Below, in pieces: positions 17,214 to 27,830 of a DNA stretch of 64,000 nucleotides; position 1 is the first letter of the stretch; every line of letters begins with the position of its first letter. The stretch is taken from assembly GCF_001598435.1 (NCBI RefSeq), contig NZ_BCYY01000002.1:186001-250000 (forward strand). The letters run 5' to 3'. The notes under the pieces were generated by a model that did no database searches, was not told the DNA's origin, and saw nothing but the letters and a program-made list of their open reading frames with translations. Source of the DNA: Sphingomonas pituitosa NBRC 102491. Lineage in GTDB: Bacteria > Pseudomonadota > Alphaproteobacteria > Sphingomonadales > Sphingomonadaceae. The position numbers were made by a program, and so were the translations under genes.

Positions 17214-18778
17214 CAGTGCGCCTCCCCGTGCGCGGAGGCTTCATGAGCGGGAGCCGCCTTGGGCGAACCCGGCGTGGGCTTGGAGTCGCTGATCGACGCG
17301 GTGTGCGCGGCGCCGTCGAGGCGCTGCGTCAGCCGTGCGACATCGGCACGCATCGGTGCGGTGAAGCTGGTCGGGTACACGCCCATCCACAGCACCACGG
17401 CAGCCAGCGCCACGAGCATCGCGACTTCACGAGCGTCGAGATCGGGCATCGCCTTCACATCGTCCTTGGTAAGGTCGCCCCACACCACCCGACGGAACAG
17501 GTAGAGCATATAGGCGGCGCCGAGGATGATGCCGGTGGTGCCGATCAGCGCGGTCCAGGTCGAGACCTGATAGACGCCAGCGAGGCTGAAGAATTCGCCG
17601 ACGAAGTTGCTGGTGCCCGGCAGGCCGATCGAGGCCATGGTGAACAGCAGGAACAGCACGGCATAGCGCGGCATGTTGATCGCCAGGCCGCCGTAGCGGT
17701 CGATCTCGCGGGTGTGCAGGCGATCATAGATGATGCCGACGCACAGGAACAGCGCGCCCGAAACCACGCCGTGGCCCAGCATCACCATCATCGCACCGTC
17801 GATGCCGTTCGCGTTGAAGGCGAACAGACCCATGGTGACGATCGCCATGTGCGCGACCGACGAATAGGCAATCAGCTTCTTCATGTCGCTCTGCACGAGC
17901 GCGACGAGCGAGGTGTAGACCACCGCGACGCACGAAAGCGCGAACACCAGGCCCATGAACTGCACCGACGCGACCGGGAACATCGGCAGCGAGAAGCGCA
18001 GGAAGCCATAGCCGCCGAGCTTCAGCAGCACGCCCGCCAGGATCACCGAACCAGCGGTCGGCGCCTGCACGTGCGCGTCGGGAAGCCAGGTGTGGACCGG
18101 CCACATCGGCATCTTCACCGCGAACGAGGCGAAGAAGGCCAACCACAGCCAGGTCTGCCAGCTGGCCGGGAAGTCATGCGCCATCAGGTACGGGATCGAG
18201 GTGGTGCCGGTGCTCAGCACCATCGCGATCATCGCGATGAGCATCAGCAGCGAGCCGAGCAGCGTGTACAGGAAGAACTTGTACGACGCGTAGATGCGGT
18301 TCACGCCGCCCCAGATACCGATGATCAAATACATCGGGATCAGGCCACCTTCGAAGAAGATGTAGAACAGGAACAGATCCTGCGCGGCGAAGGTGCCGAT
18401 CATCAGCACTTCGGTCGCGAGGAACGCCGCCATGTACTCCGGCACGCGCTTGGTGACCGAGAGCCAGCTGGCGCCGATGCAGATCGGCATCAGGAACAGC
18501 GAGAGCTCGATCAGCAGGAAGGCGAAGCCGTCGATGCCGAGCGCCCAACGGAAATCGACGCCGCCCAGCGTGAACAGCGTATGCTGCTCGACAAACTGCC
18601 ATTGCGGGGCGCCGTCGCCATGCTGGAACTGCGTCCAGAGGAACACGCCGAGCGCCAGATTGACGAGCGTCGCGAGGAGCGCGGTCCAGCGGGCGCCCTG
18701 CGCGCCGACGAACAGGCAAAGCACTGCGGCAATCGCAGGCACCGCAAGCAGGACGGAAAGGATCGGAAAGCCGGTCAT
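17213..18778 (-). CDS. nuoM: NADH-quinone oxidoreductase subunit M
   Basis: This 521-residue antiporter-like proton-pumping subunit of complex I starts at the ATG at 18778 (MTGFPILSVLL), preceded by GAGGTGATGG and 7 bp after nuoL. The family motif VHTWLPDAHVQAPTAGSV lies in the middle, followed by SDMKKLIAYSSVAHM. The C-terminal ~35 residues are a polar His/Ala/Pro-rich tail (PTPGSPKAAPAHEASAHGE) not needed for the fold. Confidence 0.97.
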   Translation of the reverse strand: MTGFPILSVLLAVPAIAAVLCLFVGAQGARWTALLATLVNLALGVFLWTQFQHGDGAPQWQFVEQHTLFTLGGVDFRWALGIDGFAFLLIELSLFLMPICIGASWLSVTKRVPEYMAAFLATEVLMIGTFAAQDLFLFYIFFEGGLIPMYLIIGIWGGVNRIYASYKFFLYTLLGSLLMLIAMIAMVLSTGTTSIPYLMAHDFPASWQTWLWLAFFASFAVKMPMWPVHTWLPDAHVQAPTAGSVILAGVLLKLGGYGFLRFSLPMFPVASVQFMGLVFALSCVAVVYTSLVALVQSDMKKLIAYSSVAHMAIVTMGLFAFNANGIDGAMMVMLGHGVVSGALFLCVGIIYDRLHTREIDRYGGLAINMPRYAVLFLLFTMASIGLPGTSNFVGEFFSLAGVYQVSTWTALIGTTGIILGAAYMLYLFRRVVWGDLTKDDVKAMPDLDAREVAMLVALAAVVLWMGVYPTSFTAPMRADVARLTQRLDGAAHTASISDSKPTPGSPKAAPAHEASAHGEAH

Positions 18779-18785
18779 TGTTCCA

Positions 18786-20858
18786 TCACCTCGCAATGAC
18801 CCAGGTGAGCGCGGCCGTGAGCCCGATCAGCATGACGAAGGCATAGGTGTAGAGATACCCCGATTGCAGCTTGACGGCTCCGAAGCTTCCGAACTGCACC
18901 AGGCGCGCCGCGCCGTTGGGGCCGAACCGGTCGATCGTCTGCTCGTCGCCGCGCTTCCAGAACAGCCGCCCGATGGCGAATGCGGGACGCACGAAGAGCA
19001 GGTTGTAGAGCTCGTCGAAATACCACTTGTTGAGCAGGAACAGATACAGCGGACGCACCTGCTCGGCGAAGGCCGCCGGGAAGCCCGGCGAAACGATATA
19101 TGCGAAGATTGCCGTGCCAAGACCCAGCAGCATCGCCACCGTGGCCGAGAGCTTCACCCACACCGGAACTTCATGCATCGCGTGCATCAGATGCTCGTTG
19201 AAGGCCAGCGCGCCGTGCCAGTAGGTCTCGCCCGCGCTCGGCTCGATGAACGCGCCGTGGAAGACGAAGCCGGCGGCAACCGCACCGATCGACAGCAGAA
19301 TCAGCGGGATGAGCATGACGAGCGGGCTCTCATGCGGGTGGTAGCCCGCCGTCCCGTCGCCATGATCGTGCGCGTCGTGATGGTCATGGCCATGCGCGTC
19401 GTGCGCAGCATGCCCGTGATCGTCATGGCCGTGACCGTGCGCATCGTGCACCGCGTGCTGGATATGCTCGGAAGCGGCCCAGCGCGGCTTGCCGTGGAAG
19501 GTCAGGAACACCACGCGCCACGAGTAGAAGCTCGTCAGCAGCGCGACGACCACGCCGACCCAGAACACGCCGGTGTTGCCCGAAGCGAACGCCGCCTCGA
19601 TGATCGCGTCCTTCGAATGGAAGCCGGCGAAGCCGAACGCGGTCGGATTACCGAACAGCGCGGGGATGCCGACGCCGGTGATCGCGAGCGTGCCCGCCAT
19701 CATCGCCGTGTAGGTCAGCGGGATCTTCTTCCACAGGCCGCCATAGTAGCGCATGTCCTGCTCGTGGTGCATCGCATGGATCACCGAGCCGGCACCGAGG
19801 AACAGCAGCGCCTTGAAGAAGGCGTGCGTAAACAAGTGGAACATCGCCGCGCCATACGCCCCGACGCCTGCCGCGAAGAACATATAGCCGAGCTGCGAAC
19901 AGGTCGAATAGGCGATCACGCGCTTGATGTCGGTCTGCGTCGTGCCGACGGTGGCGGCGAAGAAGCAGGTTGCCGCACCCACCACCATCACGACGTGCAT
20001 CGCGACAGCGCTCTGCTCGAACAGCGGCGACATGCGGCAGACCATGAACACGCCCGCGGTCACCATGGTCGCGGCGTGGATCAGCGCCGACACCGGGGTC
20101 GGGCCTTCCATCGCGTCCGGCAACCAGGTGTGCAGGCCGAGCTGCGCCGACTTGCCCATCGCGCCGACGAACAGCAGCAGGCAGAGCACGGTGATCGTGT
20201 CGAAACGATAGCCGAGGAAGCCGATCGTCGAACCCGCATGGTTCGGCGCCGCCGCCAGGATCGTGGTGATGTCGACCGTGCCGAACACCAGGAACACGCC
20301 GAAGATGCCGAGCATGAAGCCGAGATCGCCGACGCGGTTGACCACAAAGGCCTTGATCGCGGCAGCATTGGCGCTGGGCTTGCGGAACCAGAAGCCGATC
20401 AGCAGGTAGGACGCGAGACCCACGCCTTCCCAGCCGAAGAACATCTGCACCAGGTTGTTCGCGGTCACGAGCATCAGCATCGCGAAGGTGAACAGGCTCA
20501 GGTACGCGAAGAAGCGCGGCTGATCCGGCTCCTCGCTCATATAGCCCCAGCTATAGAGGTGGACGAGCGCCGAAACGCTGGTGACCACCACGAGCATGAC
20601 CGCAGTCAGCGCGTCGACGCGCAGCTCCCAGGCGAAGCTCATCGTGCCCGAGGTCATCCAGTGCAGCACCGGCGTGACGCTCGGCGCGGCATTGCCGCTC
20701 AGGTACGAGAGGAAGATCGGCCAGGAGAGGCCGCACGCCACGAACAGCGAGCCCGTGGTGAGGATCTTAGGGACCGCGGCGCCGAACGATTTGTTCACAA
20801 GCCCCGCAACGGCTGCCGCGAGGAGCGGCAGGAATACGATGATCAGAATGGACGACAT
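18786..20858 (-). CDS. nuoL: NADH-quinone oxidoreductase subunit L with a His-rich loop
   Basis: This 690-residue complex I subunit is the largest antiporter-like module and carries the lateral helix along the membrane arm. The motif [20 protein letters not shown] and the following [18 protein letters not shown] are present. It overlaps the nuoK stop by one base (TGATG). A hydrophilic insert at about residues 463-508 (coordinates ~19335-19470) holds 17 His residues among Asp, Gly and Ala, between transmembrane segments; such a loop could bind metal ions. The rest matches the normal family. Confidence 0.97.
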   Translation of the reverse strand: MSSILIIVFLPLLAAAVAGLVNKSFGAAVPKILTTGSLFVACGLSWPIFLSYLSGNAAPSVTPVLHWMTSGTMSFAWELRVDALTAVMLVVVTSVSALVHLYSWGYMSEEPDQPRFFAYLSLFTFAMLMLVTANNLVQMFFGWEGVGLASYLLIGFWFRKPSANAAAIKAFVVNRVGDLGFMLGIFGVFLVFGTVDITTILAAAPNHAGSTIGFLGYRFDTITVLCLLLFVGAMGKSAQLGLHTWLPDAMEGPTPVSALIHAATMVTAGVFMVCRMSPLFEQSAVAMHVVMVVGAATCFFAATVGTTQTDIKRVIAYSTCSQLGYMFFAAGVGAYGAAMFHLFTHAFFKALLFLGAGSVIHAMHHEQDMRYYGGLWKKIPLTYTAMMAGTLAITGVGIPALFGNPTAFGFAGFHSKDAIIEAAFASGNTGVFWVGVVVALLTSFYSWRVVFLTFHGKPRWAASEHIQHAVHDAHGHGHDDHGHAAHDAHGHDHHDAHDHGDGTAGYHPHESPLVMLIPLILLSIGAVAAGFVFHGAFIEPSAGETYWHGALAFNEHLMHAMHEVPVWVKLSATVAMLLGLGTAIFAYIVSPGFPAAFAEQVRPLYLFLLNKWYFDELYNLLFVRPAFAIGRLFWKRGDEQTIDRFGPNGAARLVQFGSFGAVKLQSGYLYTYAFVMLIGLTAALTWVIAR

Positions 20859-21163
20859 CAGCCCTTCATCCGATTGACGTCGTCGACCGAAATCGTGCCG
20901 CGACCGCGGAAATAGATGACCAGGATCGCGAGGCCGATCGCGGCCTCACCGGCGGCGACGGTCAGAACGAACATCGCGAACACCTGGCCGACCAGATCGT
21001 TCAGGAAGGACGAAAAGGCGACGAAATTGATGTTCACGCTGAGCAGGATGAGCTCGATCGCCATCAGGATGACGATCAGGTTCTTCCGGTTCATGAAGAT
21101 GCCGAGCACCCCCATGGTGAACAGGATGGCCGAGACGACCAGATAATGGGTTAGCGAGATCAC
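20858..21163 (-). CDS. nuoK: NADH-quinone oxidoreductase subunit K
   Basis: This 101-residue, three-helix membrane subunit of complex I has the two conserved membrane glutamates in [14 protein letters not shown] and [13 protein letters not shown], which lie on the proton path. The start is GTG (GTGATCTCG), overlapping the nuoJ stop by four bases (GTGA). Confidence 0.97.
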   Translation of the reverse strand: MISLTHYLVVSAILFTMGVLGIFMNRKNLIVILMAIELILLSVNINFVAFSSFLNDLVGQVFAMFVLTVAAGEAAIGLAILVIYFRGRGTISVDDVNRMKG

Positions 21164-21771
21164 AGATCCATCCCCTGCCCGACTGCCGGGTTCATGTTAC
21201 GGGTGGCATCCTTGGCGCGGCGGGCGTTCTGGCGGCCGACATTCTGCGGCCGCACGTCGCTGCGCTTGCGGTAGGTCAGCACGATCGCACCGATCATCGC
21301 GACGAGCAGGACCAGGCCGGCGCCCTCGAACACGAACAGATAGCGCGTGTAGAGCAGCTGGCCGATCGCTTCGATGTTCGGCACGCCGTCCTGCACCGGC
21401 GCAAGGCGACGACCGAGCGCAAGCTTGCCGGCGCTCCAGGCGCCGACCGCGACGATGATCTCCGCGACCAGCGCCAGTGCGAGCAGCGCGCCGACAGCGG
21501 CGTACTTCATCACGCCCGCGCGGAGCTCGGTGAAGTCGATGTCGAGCATCATGACGACGAACAGGAACAGCACCGCAACGGCACCGACATAGACGATCAC
21601 CAGCAGCATGGCGATGAATTCGGCGCCCACGAGCACCATCAGGCCCGCGGCGTTGAAGAACGCCAGGATGAGCCAGAGGACGGAATGTACCGGATTACGC
21701 GACAGGATCGTGAGCGCCCCGGAGAGGCACACGATGGTCGCGAACAGGTAAAAGGCGAGAAGCTGGATCAC
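21160..21771 (-). CDS. nuoJ: NADH-quinone oxidoreductase subunit J
   Basis: This 203-residue membrane subunit of complex I has five helices; the conserved [20 protein letters not shown] segment (third helix) lies near residues 55-75. The C-terminal ~35 residues are basic and polar. It starts 33 bp after nuoI, one of the larger gaps in the operon. Confidence 0.96.
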   Translation of the reverse strand: MIQLLAFYLFATIVCLSGALTILSRNPVHSVLWLILAFFNAAGLMVLVGAEFIAMLLVIVYVGAVAVLFLFVVMMLDIDFTELRAGVMKYAAVGALLALALVAEIIVAVGAWSAGKLALGRRLAPVQDGVPNIEAIGQLLYTRYLFVFEGAGLVLLVAMIGAIVLTYRKRSDVRPQNVGRQNARRAKDATRNMNPAVGQGMDL

Positions 21772-21804
21772 GGAATCGGATGGCCCCTATGGATGGTGCG
21801 GCGC

Positions 21805-22290
21805 TTAACGGTACGGCGCGTCGGCGGCAAGGTTCGCCGCGATGGCGCGTTCCCAGCGGTCGCCGTTCGCGAGCAGCTTATCCTTTTGATAAATCAGCTC
21901 TTCCCGCGTTTCAGTGGAAAATTCGAAATTCGGCCCCTCGACGATCGCGTCGACCGGGCACGCTTCCTGGCACAAGCCGCAGTAAATGCACTTGGTCATG
22001 TCGATGTCGTAGCGCGTCGTGCGGCGGCTGCCATCGTCGCGCGGTTCGGCCTCGATCGTGATCGCCAGCGCCGGGCACACCGCCTCGCACAGCTTGCACG
22101 CGATGCAGCGCTCTTCCCCGTTGGGGTAGCGGCGCAGCGCATGCTCGCCGCGGAAGCGGGGCGAGAGCGGGTTCTTCTCGTACGGATAGTTGATCGTCGC
22201 CTTGGGCTTGAAGAAATACTTCAAGGTCAGGGCATGCGCCTTCACGAACTCCCACAGAGTCCAGGTGCGAATGAAACTTCCGACGCTCAT
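21805..22290 (-). CDS. nuoI: NADH-quinone oxidoreductase subunit I
   Basis: This 161-residue ferredoxin-like subunit carries clusters N6a and N6b on the path to N2. Both 4Fe-4S motifs are intact ([12 protein letters not shown] and [12 protein letters not shown]). The start is the ATG at 22290 ([15 protein letters not shown]), overlapping the nuoH stop by four bases (ATGA); the longer open frame upstream is a shadow of nuoH. Length is normal. Confidence 0.97.
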   Translation of the reverse strand: MSVGSFIRTWTLWEFVKAHALTLKYFFKPKATINYPYEKNPLSPRFRGEHALRRYPNGEERCIACKLCEAVCPALAITIEAEPRDDGSRRTTRYDIDMTKCIYCGLCQEACPVDAIVEGPNFEFSTETREELIYQKDKLLANGDRWERAIAANLAADAPYR

Positions 22291-23336
22291 GCGGGCACTC
22301 CAACCCGGGTCAGCATGAGATACCCGGAAACGAGGAAGACGAAGAGAAGCGACAGCGGCAGGAAGATCTTCCAGCCCAGGCGCATCAGCTGGTCGTAGCG
22401 ATAGCGCGGGACGGTAGCCTTCACCCAGCTGAAGCAGAAGAAGAAGAACAGCATCTTGGCGAACAGCCACAGGATGCCCGGCACCATGTAGAGCGGCGCC
22501 CAGTCGAACGGAGGCAGATAGCCGCCCCAGAACAACGTGGCGTTGAGCGCACACATCAGGATGACGTTGGCATACTCACCGAGCCAGTAGAGCGCGAAGG
22601 CCATCGACGAATATTCGGTCTGATAGCCGGCGACCAGCTCGGACTCCGCTTCGGTGAGATCGAACGGCGCGCGCTGCGTCTCGGCAAGCGACGAGATGAA
22701 GAACACGATCGCCATCGGGAAGAGCAGCGGGTTGACGAAGTTGCCGTTGATGAACCCGTAATAGCCCTTCTGCGCCTCGACGATGCCACCGAGGTTGAAG
22801 GTGCCCGCCCAGAGGATGACCGAGATCAGCACGAAGCCGATCGAGACTTCGTAGCTCACCATCTGCGCCGCTGCGCGGATCGCCGAGTAGAACGGATACT
22901 TGGAGTTCGACGACCAGCCGGCGAGAATGATGCCGTACACGCCGAGCGAAGAGGCCGCGAGCACGTAGAGCAGGCCGACATTGATGTTCGACAGCGCGAC
23001 GCCCGCCTGGAACGGCACCACCGCCCACACGATCAGCGCGACGGTGAAGGTGATGATCGGCGCGAGCAGGAACAGGCCCTTGTTCGCGCCCGACGGCACG
23101 ATCGTTTCCTGCAGGAACACCTTGAGGCCGTCGGCGAAGGACTGGAGCAGGCCGAGCGGGCCGACGACGTTCGGACCACGACGCAGCGCCATCGCCGCCC
23201 AGATCTTGCGATCGGCATAGATGATCATCGCCACGGCCAGCATCACCGGCAGCGCGATCACGAGGATGTCCATCACCGTGGCGACGGTCCAGGCCAGACC
23301 GTACGGCAGGCCGAGATAGGTGAACCAGGAGGTCAT
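22287..23336 (-). CDS. nuoH: NADH-quinone oxidoreductase subunit H
   Basis: This 349-residue membrane subunit forms much of the quinone chamber of complex I. The motifs [20 protein letters not shown] (first cytoplasmic loop) and [20 protein letters not shown] (quinone-site loop) are intact. The start is the ATG at 23336 ([13 protein letters not shown]), overlapping the nuoG stop by four bases (ATGA). Confidence 0.97.
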   Translation of the reverse strand: MTSWFTYLGLPYGLAWTVATVMDILVIALPVMLAVAMIIYADRKIWAAMALRRGPNVVGPLGLLQSFADGLKVFLQETIVPSGANKGLFLLAPIITFTVALIVWAVVPFQAGVALSNINVGLLYVLAASSLGVYGIILAGWSSNSKYPFYSAIRAAAQMVSYEVSIGFVLISVILWAGTFNLGGIVEAQKGYYGFINGNFVNPLLFPMAIVFFISSLAETQRAPFDLTEAESELVAGYQTEYSSMAFALYWLGEYANVILMCALNATLFWGGYLPPFDWAPLYMVPGILWLFAKMLFFFFCFSWVKATVPRYRYDQLMRLGWKIFLPLSLLFVFLVSGYLMLTRVGVPA

Positions 23337-25351
23337 TCTGCGGCCTCTGCGAAGTCTTCGCCATGGAGCAGTTCGGCCGAGCAGCGCTGCATCGTCGGCG
23401 ACGCACGGCAGATGGCGTTGGTGAGATAGAAGTCGGCGATCGGATAGGTCACCGGACCCGAGGCCTGCGAAGCAAGCGACGGCGGGTTCCACGCGTACTC
23501 GGCAAGACCTTCCTCGCCAAGCGCCGGAACCTCGCTCGCCATCGCGGCGCGCAGTTCGTCGAAGCTGTCGAACGGCAGCGTGCGGCCGAGCTTCTCGGAG
23601 AGCGCGCGCAGGATCGTCCAGTCCTCGCGCGCCTCACCCGGTGCGAACACCGCGCGATCGGCGCGCTGCACGCGGCCTTCGAGGTTCACATAGGTGCCCG
23701 GCTTCTCGGCATAGGTGGCGCCCGGCAGGATCACATCGGCATGATGCGCGCCCTGGTCGCCATGGTGACCGATATAGACCTTGAAGCTGCCGGCGAACTT
23801 CGCAAAGTCCACCTCGTCGGCGCCCAGGAAGAATGCGAGCTTCGGCGCGGCCGCGACGATGTCGGCAATGCCGCCCTTCTGCGCATAGCCGAGCATCAGC
23901 CCCGCCATCCGCGCCGCCGCGGTGTGGACGACGTTGAAGCCGTTCCAGGCCGCATCGGTCTCGGTCGCGGCGCGCTGGAAGGCGCCGGCGACCGCCAGTG
24001 CCGCACCATGGCCGTTCTTGAGCGCACCGGGGCCGAGGATCAGCGCCGGCTTCTTGGCATTGTCGATCGCCTGGGCGAGGTTTTCCGGCAGGCTGTTGAG
24101 CAGCCCCAGATCGTCGCCCAGCCATTCGACCTTGTAGGTGAGGTCCACCTGCGGCCCGATCGCGAACACCTTGGCGCCGCGCTTGATCGCCTTGCGCACG
24201 CGGGTGTTCACCAGCGGCGCTTCCCAGCGCAGGTTGGTGCCGACCAGCAGGATCGCATCGGCCTCTTCGAGCGCAGCGATGGTGGTGTTGAACGCCACCG
24301 CCGACAGGCTCGACGTGTCATAGGCCATGCCGGTCTGGCGGCCTTCGAGCAGGTCCGAACCGAACGCCTTCACCAGCGCCTTGGCGGCGTACATGGTCTC
24401 GGCATCGAGCAGGTCGCCGGCGATCGCCGCGACGCTCGAACCGGCATTGGCGGCCACCGCTGCAACGGCGTCGAACGCTTCTTCCCACGTCGCCGGGACC
24501 AGCTTGCCGTCCTTGCGGACGAACGGGCGGTCGAGACGGCGGCGGACCAGCGCGTCGACATGGTAGCGGGTCTTGTCGTGCGCCCACTCCTCGTTGACGT
24601 CCTCGTTGATGCGCGGCAGCGCGCGCATCACCTGCCGGCCACGGCTGTCGAGGCGGATGTTGGTGCCGACCGCGTCCATCACGTCGATCGACAGGTTCCG
24701 CTTGAGCTCCCAAGGGCGATATTCGAACGCGACCGGCTTGTGGGTCAGCGCGCCGACCGGGCACAGGTCGGCGACATTGCCCGAAAGCTCGCTCTTGAAC
24801 GCCTTTTCGAGATAGGTCGTGATCTGCATGTTCTCGCCGCGATAGATCGCGCCGATATCCTCCACGCCGGCCACTTCCTCGCCGAAGCGGACGCAGCGGG
24901 TGCACTGGATGCAGCGGGTCATCACCGTCTTGATGATGGGGCCCATATATTTCTCGGTCACCGCGCGCTTGTTCTCGGTGTAGCGCGAGCTGCCGCGGCC
25001 ATAGGCGACCGACTGGTCCTGCAGGTCGCACTCGCCGCCCTGATCGCAGATCGGGCAATCGAGCGGGTGGTTGATCAGCAGAAACTCCATCACGCCTTCG
25101 CGCGCGGCCTTCACCATCGCGCTGTCGGTGCGGATTTCCTGGCCCTCGGCGGCCGGCAGCGCGCAGCTCGCCTGCGGCTTCGGGGGCCCGGGCTTCACCT
25201 CAACCAGGCACATGCGGCAATTGCCGGCGATGCTCAGCCGTTCATGATAGCAGAAACGCGGAATCTCCTTGCCCGCGGCCTCGCAGGCCTGGAGCACGGT
25301 GGCGCCCTGCGGCACCTCGACTTCGATTCCGTCAACCTTGAGCTTGGGCAT
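23333..25351 (-). CDS. nuoG: NADH-quinone oxidoreductase subunit G
   Basis: This 672-residue subunit carries several iron-sulfur clusters of the peripheral arm. The N-terminal 2Fe-2S ferredoxin domain ([20 protein letters not shown]), the His-Cys4 4Fe-4S cluster segment ([20 protein letters not shown]) and a [12 protein letters not shown] motif are seen in the first ~170 residues. The remainder is the molybdopterin-oxidoreductase-like body that has lost cofactor binding in this family. Its ATG at 25351 shares one base with the nuoF TAA (TAATG). Confidence 0.97.
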   Translation of the reverse strand: MPKLKVDGIEVEVPQGATVLQACEAAGKEIPRFCYHERLSIAGNCRMCLVEVKPGPPKPQASCALPAAEGQEIRTDSAMVKAAREGVMEFLLINHPLDCPICDQGGECDLQDQSVAYGRGSSRYTENKRAVTEKYMGPIIKTVMTRCIQCTRCVRFGEEVAGVEDIGAIYRGENMQITTYLEKAFKSELSGNVADLCPVGALTHKPVAFEYRPWELKRNLSIDVMDAVGTNIRLDSRGRQVMRALPRINEDVNEEWAHDKTRYHVDALVRRRLDRPFVRKDGKLVPATWEEAFDAVAAVAANAGSSVAAIAGDLLDAETMYAAKALVKAFGSDLLEGRQTGMAYDTSSLSAVAFNTTIAALEEADAILLVGTNLRWEAPLVNTRVRKAIKRGAKVFAIGPQVDLTYKVEWLGDDLGLLNSLPENLAQAIDNAKKPALILGPGALKNGHGAALAVAGAFQRAATETDAAWNGFNVVHTAAARMAGLMLGYAQKGGIADIVAAAPKLAFFLGADEVDFAKFAGSFKVYIGHHGDQGAHHADVILPGATYAEKPGTYVNLEGRVQRADRAVFAPGEAREDWTILRALSEKLGRTLPFDSFDELRAAMASEVPALGEEGLAEYAWNPPSLASQASGPVTYPIADFYLTNAICRASPTMQRCSAELLHGEDFAEAAE

Positions 25352-26655
25352 TACTCTGCCGCCTCTTGCATGGTTTCGAGGCCGCCCGAACGGCGCTCGT
25401 TGATACGGCGCTCCATCTCGGGGCGGAAATGCTTGATCAGGCCCTGGATCGGCCACGCCGCCGCGTCGCCCAGCGCGCAGATGGTGTGGCCTTCGACCTG
25501 CTTGGTCACCTGGTGCAGCGTGTCGATCTCGCTGATGTCGGCGTCGCCGGTGCGCATCCGCTCCATCACGCGCCACATCCAGCCGGTACCTTCACGGCAC
25601 GGCGTGCACTGGCCGCAGCTCTCATGCTTGTAGAAATAGGAGAGACGGCTGATCGCACGGACGATGTCGGTCGACTTGTCCATGACGATCACGGCGGCGG
25701 TGCCGAGGCCGGAGCCGACCGCCTTTAGGCCGTCGAAATCCATCGGCACGTCCATGATCTCGGCTGCCGGCACCAGCGGCACCGACGAACCACCGGGGAT
25801 CACCGCCAGCAGATTGTCCCAGCCGCCGCGAATGCCGCCGCAATGCTTCTCGATCAGCTCGCGGAACGTGATGCTCATCGCCTCTTCGACAACACACGGC
25901 TTTTCGACATGGCCGCTGATCTGGAAGAGCTTGGTGCCCTTGTTGTTCTCACGGCCGAAGCTGGCGAACCATTCAGGGCTGCGACGCAGGATCGTCGGGG
26001 CGACCGCAATCGACTCGACGTTGTTAACCGTGGTCGGGCAGCCATACAGGCCCGCACCCGCCGGGAACGGCGGCTTGAGGCGCGGCTGGCCCTTCTTGCC
26101 TTCGAGGCTCTCGATCATCGCGGTCTCTTCGCCGCAGATATAGGCGCCGGCGCCGCGGTGGACGAAGACGTCGAAGTCATAGCCCGAACCGCAGGCATTC
26201 TTGCCCAGCAGGCCGGCGGCATAAGCCTCGGCGACCGCTGCGAACAGCGTCTCGGCCTCGCGGATATATTCGCCGCGGATGTAGATATAGGCCGCACGCG
26301 CGCGCATCGCGAAGCCCGCGACCAGCGCGCCTTCGATCAGCAAGTGCGGATCGTGGCGGATGATCTCACGATCCTTGCACGAACCGGGCTCGGACTCGTC
26401 GGCGTTGATGACGAGGAAGCTCGGACGCTCGGGCGTCGGGTTCTTCGGCATGAAGCTCCACTTCATGCCCGTCGGGAAGCCGGCGCCGCCACGCCCGCGC
26501 AGGCCCGAAGCCTTGATGCGGTCGATGATGGTATCCGGCCCCAGCTCCAGCAGCGCCTTCGTGTTGTCCCACGCGCCGCGCGCACGGGCGGCGTCGAGGT
26601 GCCACGACTGGTAGCCGTAGAGATTGGTGAAGATGCGGTCCTTGTCCTGAAGCAC
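25351..26655 (-). CDS. nuoF: NADH-quinone oxidoreductase subunit F
   Basis: This 434-residue subunit holds the NADH site, FMN and the N3 4Fe-4S cluster. The glycine-rich NADH/FMN motif [18 protein letters not shown] (residues ~51-68), a second FMN motif [15 protein letters not shown] (~175-190) and the cluster motif [12 protein letters not shown] (~350) are present. The start is GTG at 26655, one base downstream of the stop of the 55-residue gene, with AAGG nearby. Confidence 0.97.
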   Translation of the reverse strand: MLQDKDRIFTNLYGYQSWHLDAARARGAWDNTKALLELGPDTIIDRIKASGLRGRGGAGFPTGMKWSFMPKNPTPERPSFLVINADESEPGSCKDREIIRHDPHLLIEGALVAGFAMRARAAYIYIRGEYIREAETLFAAVAEAYAAGLLGKNACGSGYDFDVFVHRGAGAYICGEETAMIESLEGKKGQPRLKPPFPAGAGLYGCPTTVNNVESIAVAPTILRRSPEWFASFGRENNKGTKLFQISGHVEKPCVVEEAMSITFRELIEKHCGGIRGGWDNLLAVIPGGSSVPLVPAAEIMDVPMDFDGLKAVGSGLGTAAVIVMDKSTDIVRAISRLSYFYKHESCGQCTPCREGTGWMWRVMERMRTGDADISEIDTLHQVTKQVEGHTICALGDAAAWPIQGLIKHFRPEMERRINERRSGGLETMQEAAE

Positions 26656-26656
26656 C

Positions 26657-26824
26657 TTAGCGTCCCTTCCCGACCAGCTTCTGTACGAACAGATAGAAGA
26701 CTACGGCCAGACCGATCAGGACGAGCGTCCCGATCAAATTGAATGCGAGCTTGAGCACCCAGCCGAGCACGACGATGCCGCCGATGATGGCCAGGATGGT
26801 GACGATCAGGCTGTTGCCGCGCAT
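26657..26824 (-). CDS. 55-residue membrane protein embedded between nuoE and nuoF
   Basis: This short gene encodes 55 residues: [16 protein letters not shown] at the start and VQKLVGKGR at the end. Nearly the whole protein is hydrophobic, with two likely membrane segments (residues ~5-22 and ~29-49) and a basic C-terminus. Its ATG at 26824 shares one base with the nuoE stop (TGATG), and its TAA is one base from the nuoF GTG, so it is placed for co-translation with complex I genes. It is not one of the fourteen standard Nuo subunits. It may be an accessory or assembly protein of complex I, but that is inference from position only. Confidence 0.8.
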   Translation of the reverse strand: MRGNSLIVTILAIIGGIVVLGWVLKLAFNLIGTLVLIGLAVVFYLFVQKLVGKGR

Positions 26825-27492
26825 CACCATTCGCCCCGATAGTCGTGGTTCTCGTTCACCATCGCGGTGAGCGAGGTCGGTCCGCCCAGCGGCTCGACCG
26901 TGTGACGGCCCGGCTCCTGCGTGCCGGTCTTGGGGCTCTCGCCCTTGGCCAGCGCGTCGAGGACCGCGAGCGTGCGATCATAGTCGAGATCTTCGAAATT
27001 GTCGTCGTTGATCTGCACCATCGGCGCCGACGAGCAATTGCCCATGCACTCGACCTCGGTGAGCGTGAACAGCCCGTCCGCGGTGGTGTGGCCCTTCTTC
27101 AGACCGCGCGCCTTGCACGCGGTCATCACGTCGTCCGAACCGCGCAGCATGCACGGCGTCGTGCCGCAGACCTGCACATGGTAGCGGCCGACCGGCACCA
27201 GGTTGAACATGGTGTAGAAGGTCGCGACCTCGAACACGCGGATATAGGGCAGGTCGAGCTGGCGAGCGACGAACTCGATCACCGGAACCGGCAGCCAGCC
27301 TTGCGTGTTCGTCTCGGCACCCACCTGGCGCTGGGCCAGATCGAGATAGGGGATCGTGCACGACATCTGGCGACCCGCCGGATAGCGCGCCATGATCTCG
27401 CGCGCCTTATCGGCATTGGCCGGCGTCCAGGCAAAATTGCCCCAGCGCGCGCGGACTTCCGCTTCGTCGGGGAGTTGGGGTGCGTCAGCCAT
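26824..27492 (-). CDS. nuoE: NADH-quinone oxidoreductase subunit E
   Basis: This 222-residue 24-kDa-type subunit binds the off-path 2Fe-2S cluster N1a. The cluster cysteines are visible in VCGTTPCML and ECMGNCSSAP. The start is the ATG at 27492 ([17 protein letters not shown]), which shares a base with the stop of the SnoaL-like gene. The last ~45 residues (from ALAKGESPKTG to the end) extend beyond the core fold and are polar. Confidence 0.97.
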   Translation of the reverse strand: MADAPQLPDEAEVRARWGNFAWTPANADKAREIMARYPAGRQMSCTIPYLDLAQRQVGAETNTQGWLPVPVIEFVARQLDLPYIRVFEVATFYTMFNLVPVGRYHVQVCGTTPCMLRGSDDVMTACKARGLKKGHTTADGLFTLTEVECMGNCSSAPMVQINDDNFEDLDYDRTLAVLDALAKGESPKTGTQEPGRHTVEPLGGPTSLTAMVNENHDYRGEW

Positions 27493-27830
27493 CAGCGGAT
27501 AAACTCCACCCGATCGACCTTGTCGTCGGAGAACGTATAAATGGACATCACCTCGAAGGGCTCGGCCTCGGGCGAGCGCGACACCTTCTCGTGCAGCACG
27601 ACGGTCTCGCCGAGCGCATAGGAAGAAAGGATGTCGGCGCGGTTCTGCGGAAACTCGGCGAACATCGCCTTCAGCCCCGAGCGCACGCCTTCGCGGCCCT
27701 CGCGCAGCACGGCGCCGCGATAGGTCGCCTCGCAGGCGCCGTCGGTCATCAGTTCGACATAGCCGTCGGCATCCTGCGCGTTGTAGCGCGCGATCATCGC
27801 ATGCGTGGTGGCGATACGGGCGTCGCTCAC
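27492..27830 (-). CDS. SnoaL-like (NTF2-fold) protein embedded between nuoD and nuoE
   Basis: This 112-residue protein starts with a GTG at 27830 that overlaps the nuoD stop by four bases (GTGA); its TGA overlaps the nuoE ATG by one base. The sequence ([40 protein letters not shown] and a final [11 protein letters not shown]) matches the SnoaL-like/nuclear transport factor 2 fold with its cone-shaped pocket. No catalytic set is obvious, and it could be a small enzyme or a binding protein. Its position inside nuo suggests co-expression with complex I, but the family is not a known subunit. The longer open frame upstream is a shadow of nuoD. Confidence 0.85.
   Translation of the reverse strand: MSDARIATTHAMIARYNAQDADGYVELMTDGACEATYRGAVLREGREGVRSGLKAMFAEFPQNRADILSSYALGETVVLHEKVSRSPEAEPFEVMSIYTFSDDKVDRVEFIR

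Noticed and set aside
18393..20915. 840-codon open frame on the plus strand
   Set aside because: Antisense to nuoM, nuoL and nuoK; the sequence is Arg/His/Glu-rich and has no recognisable domain.
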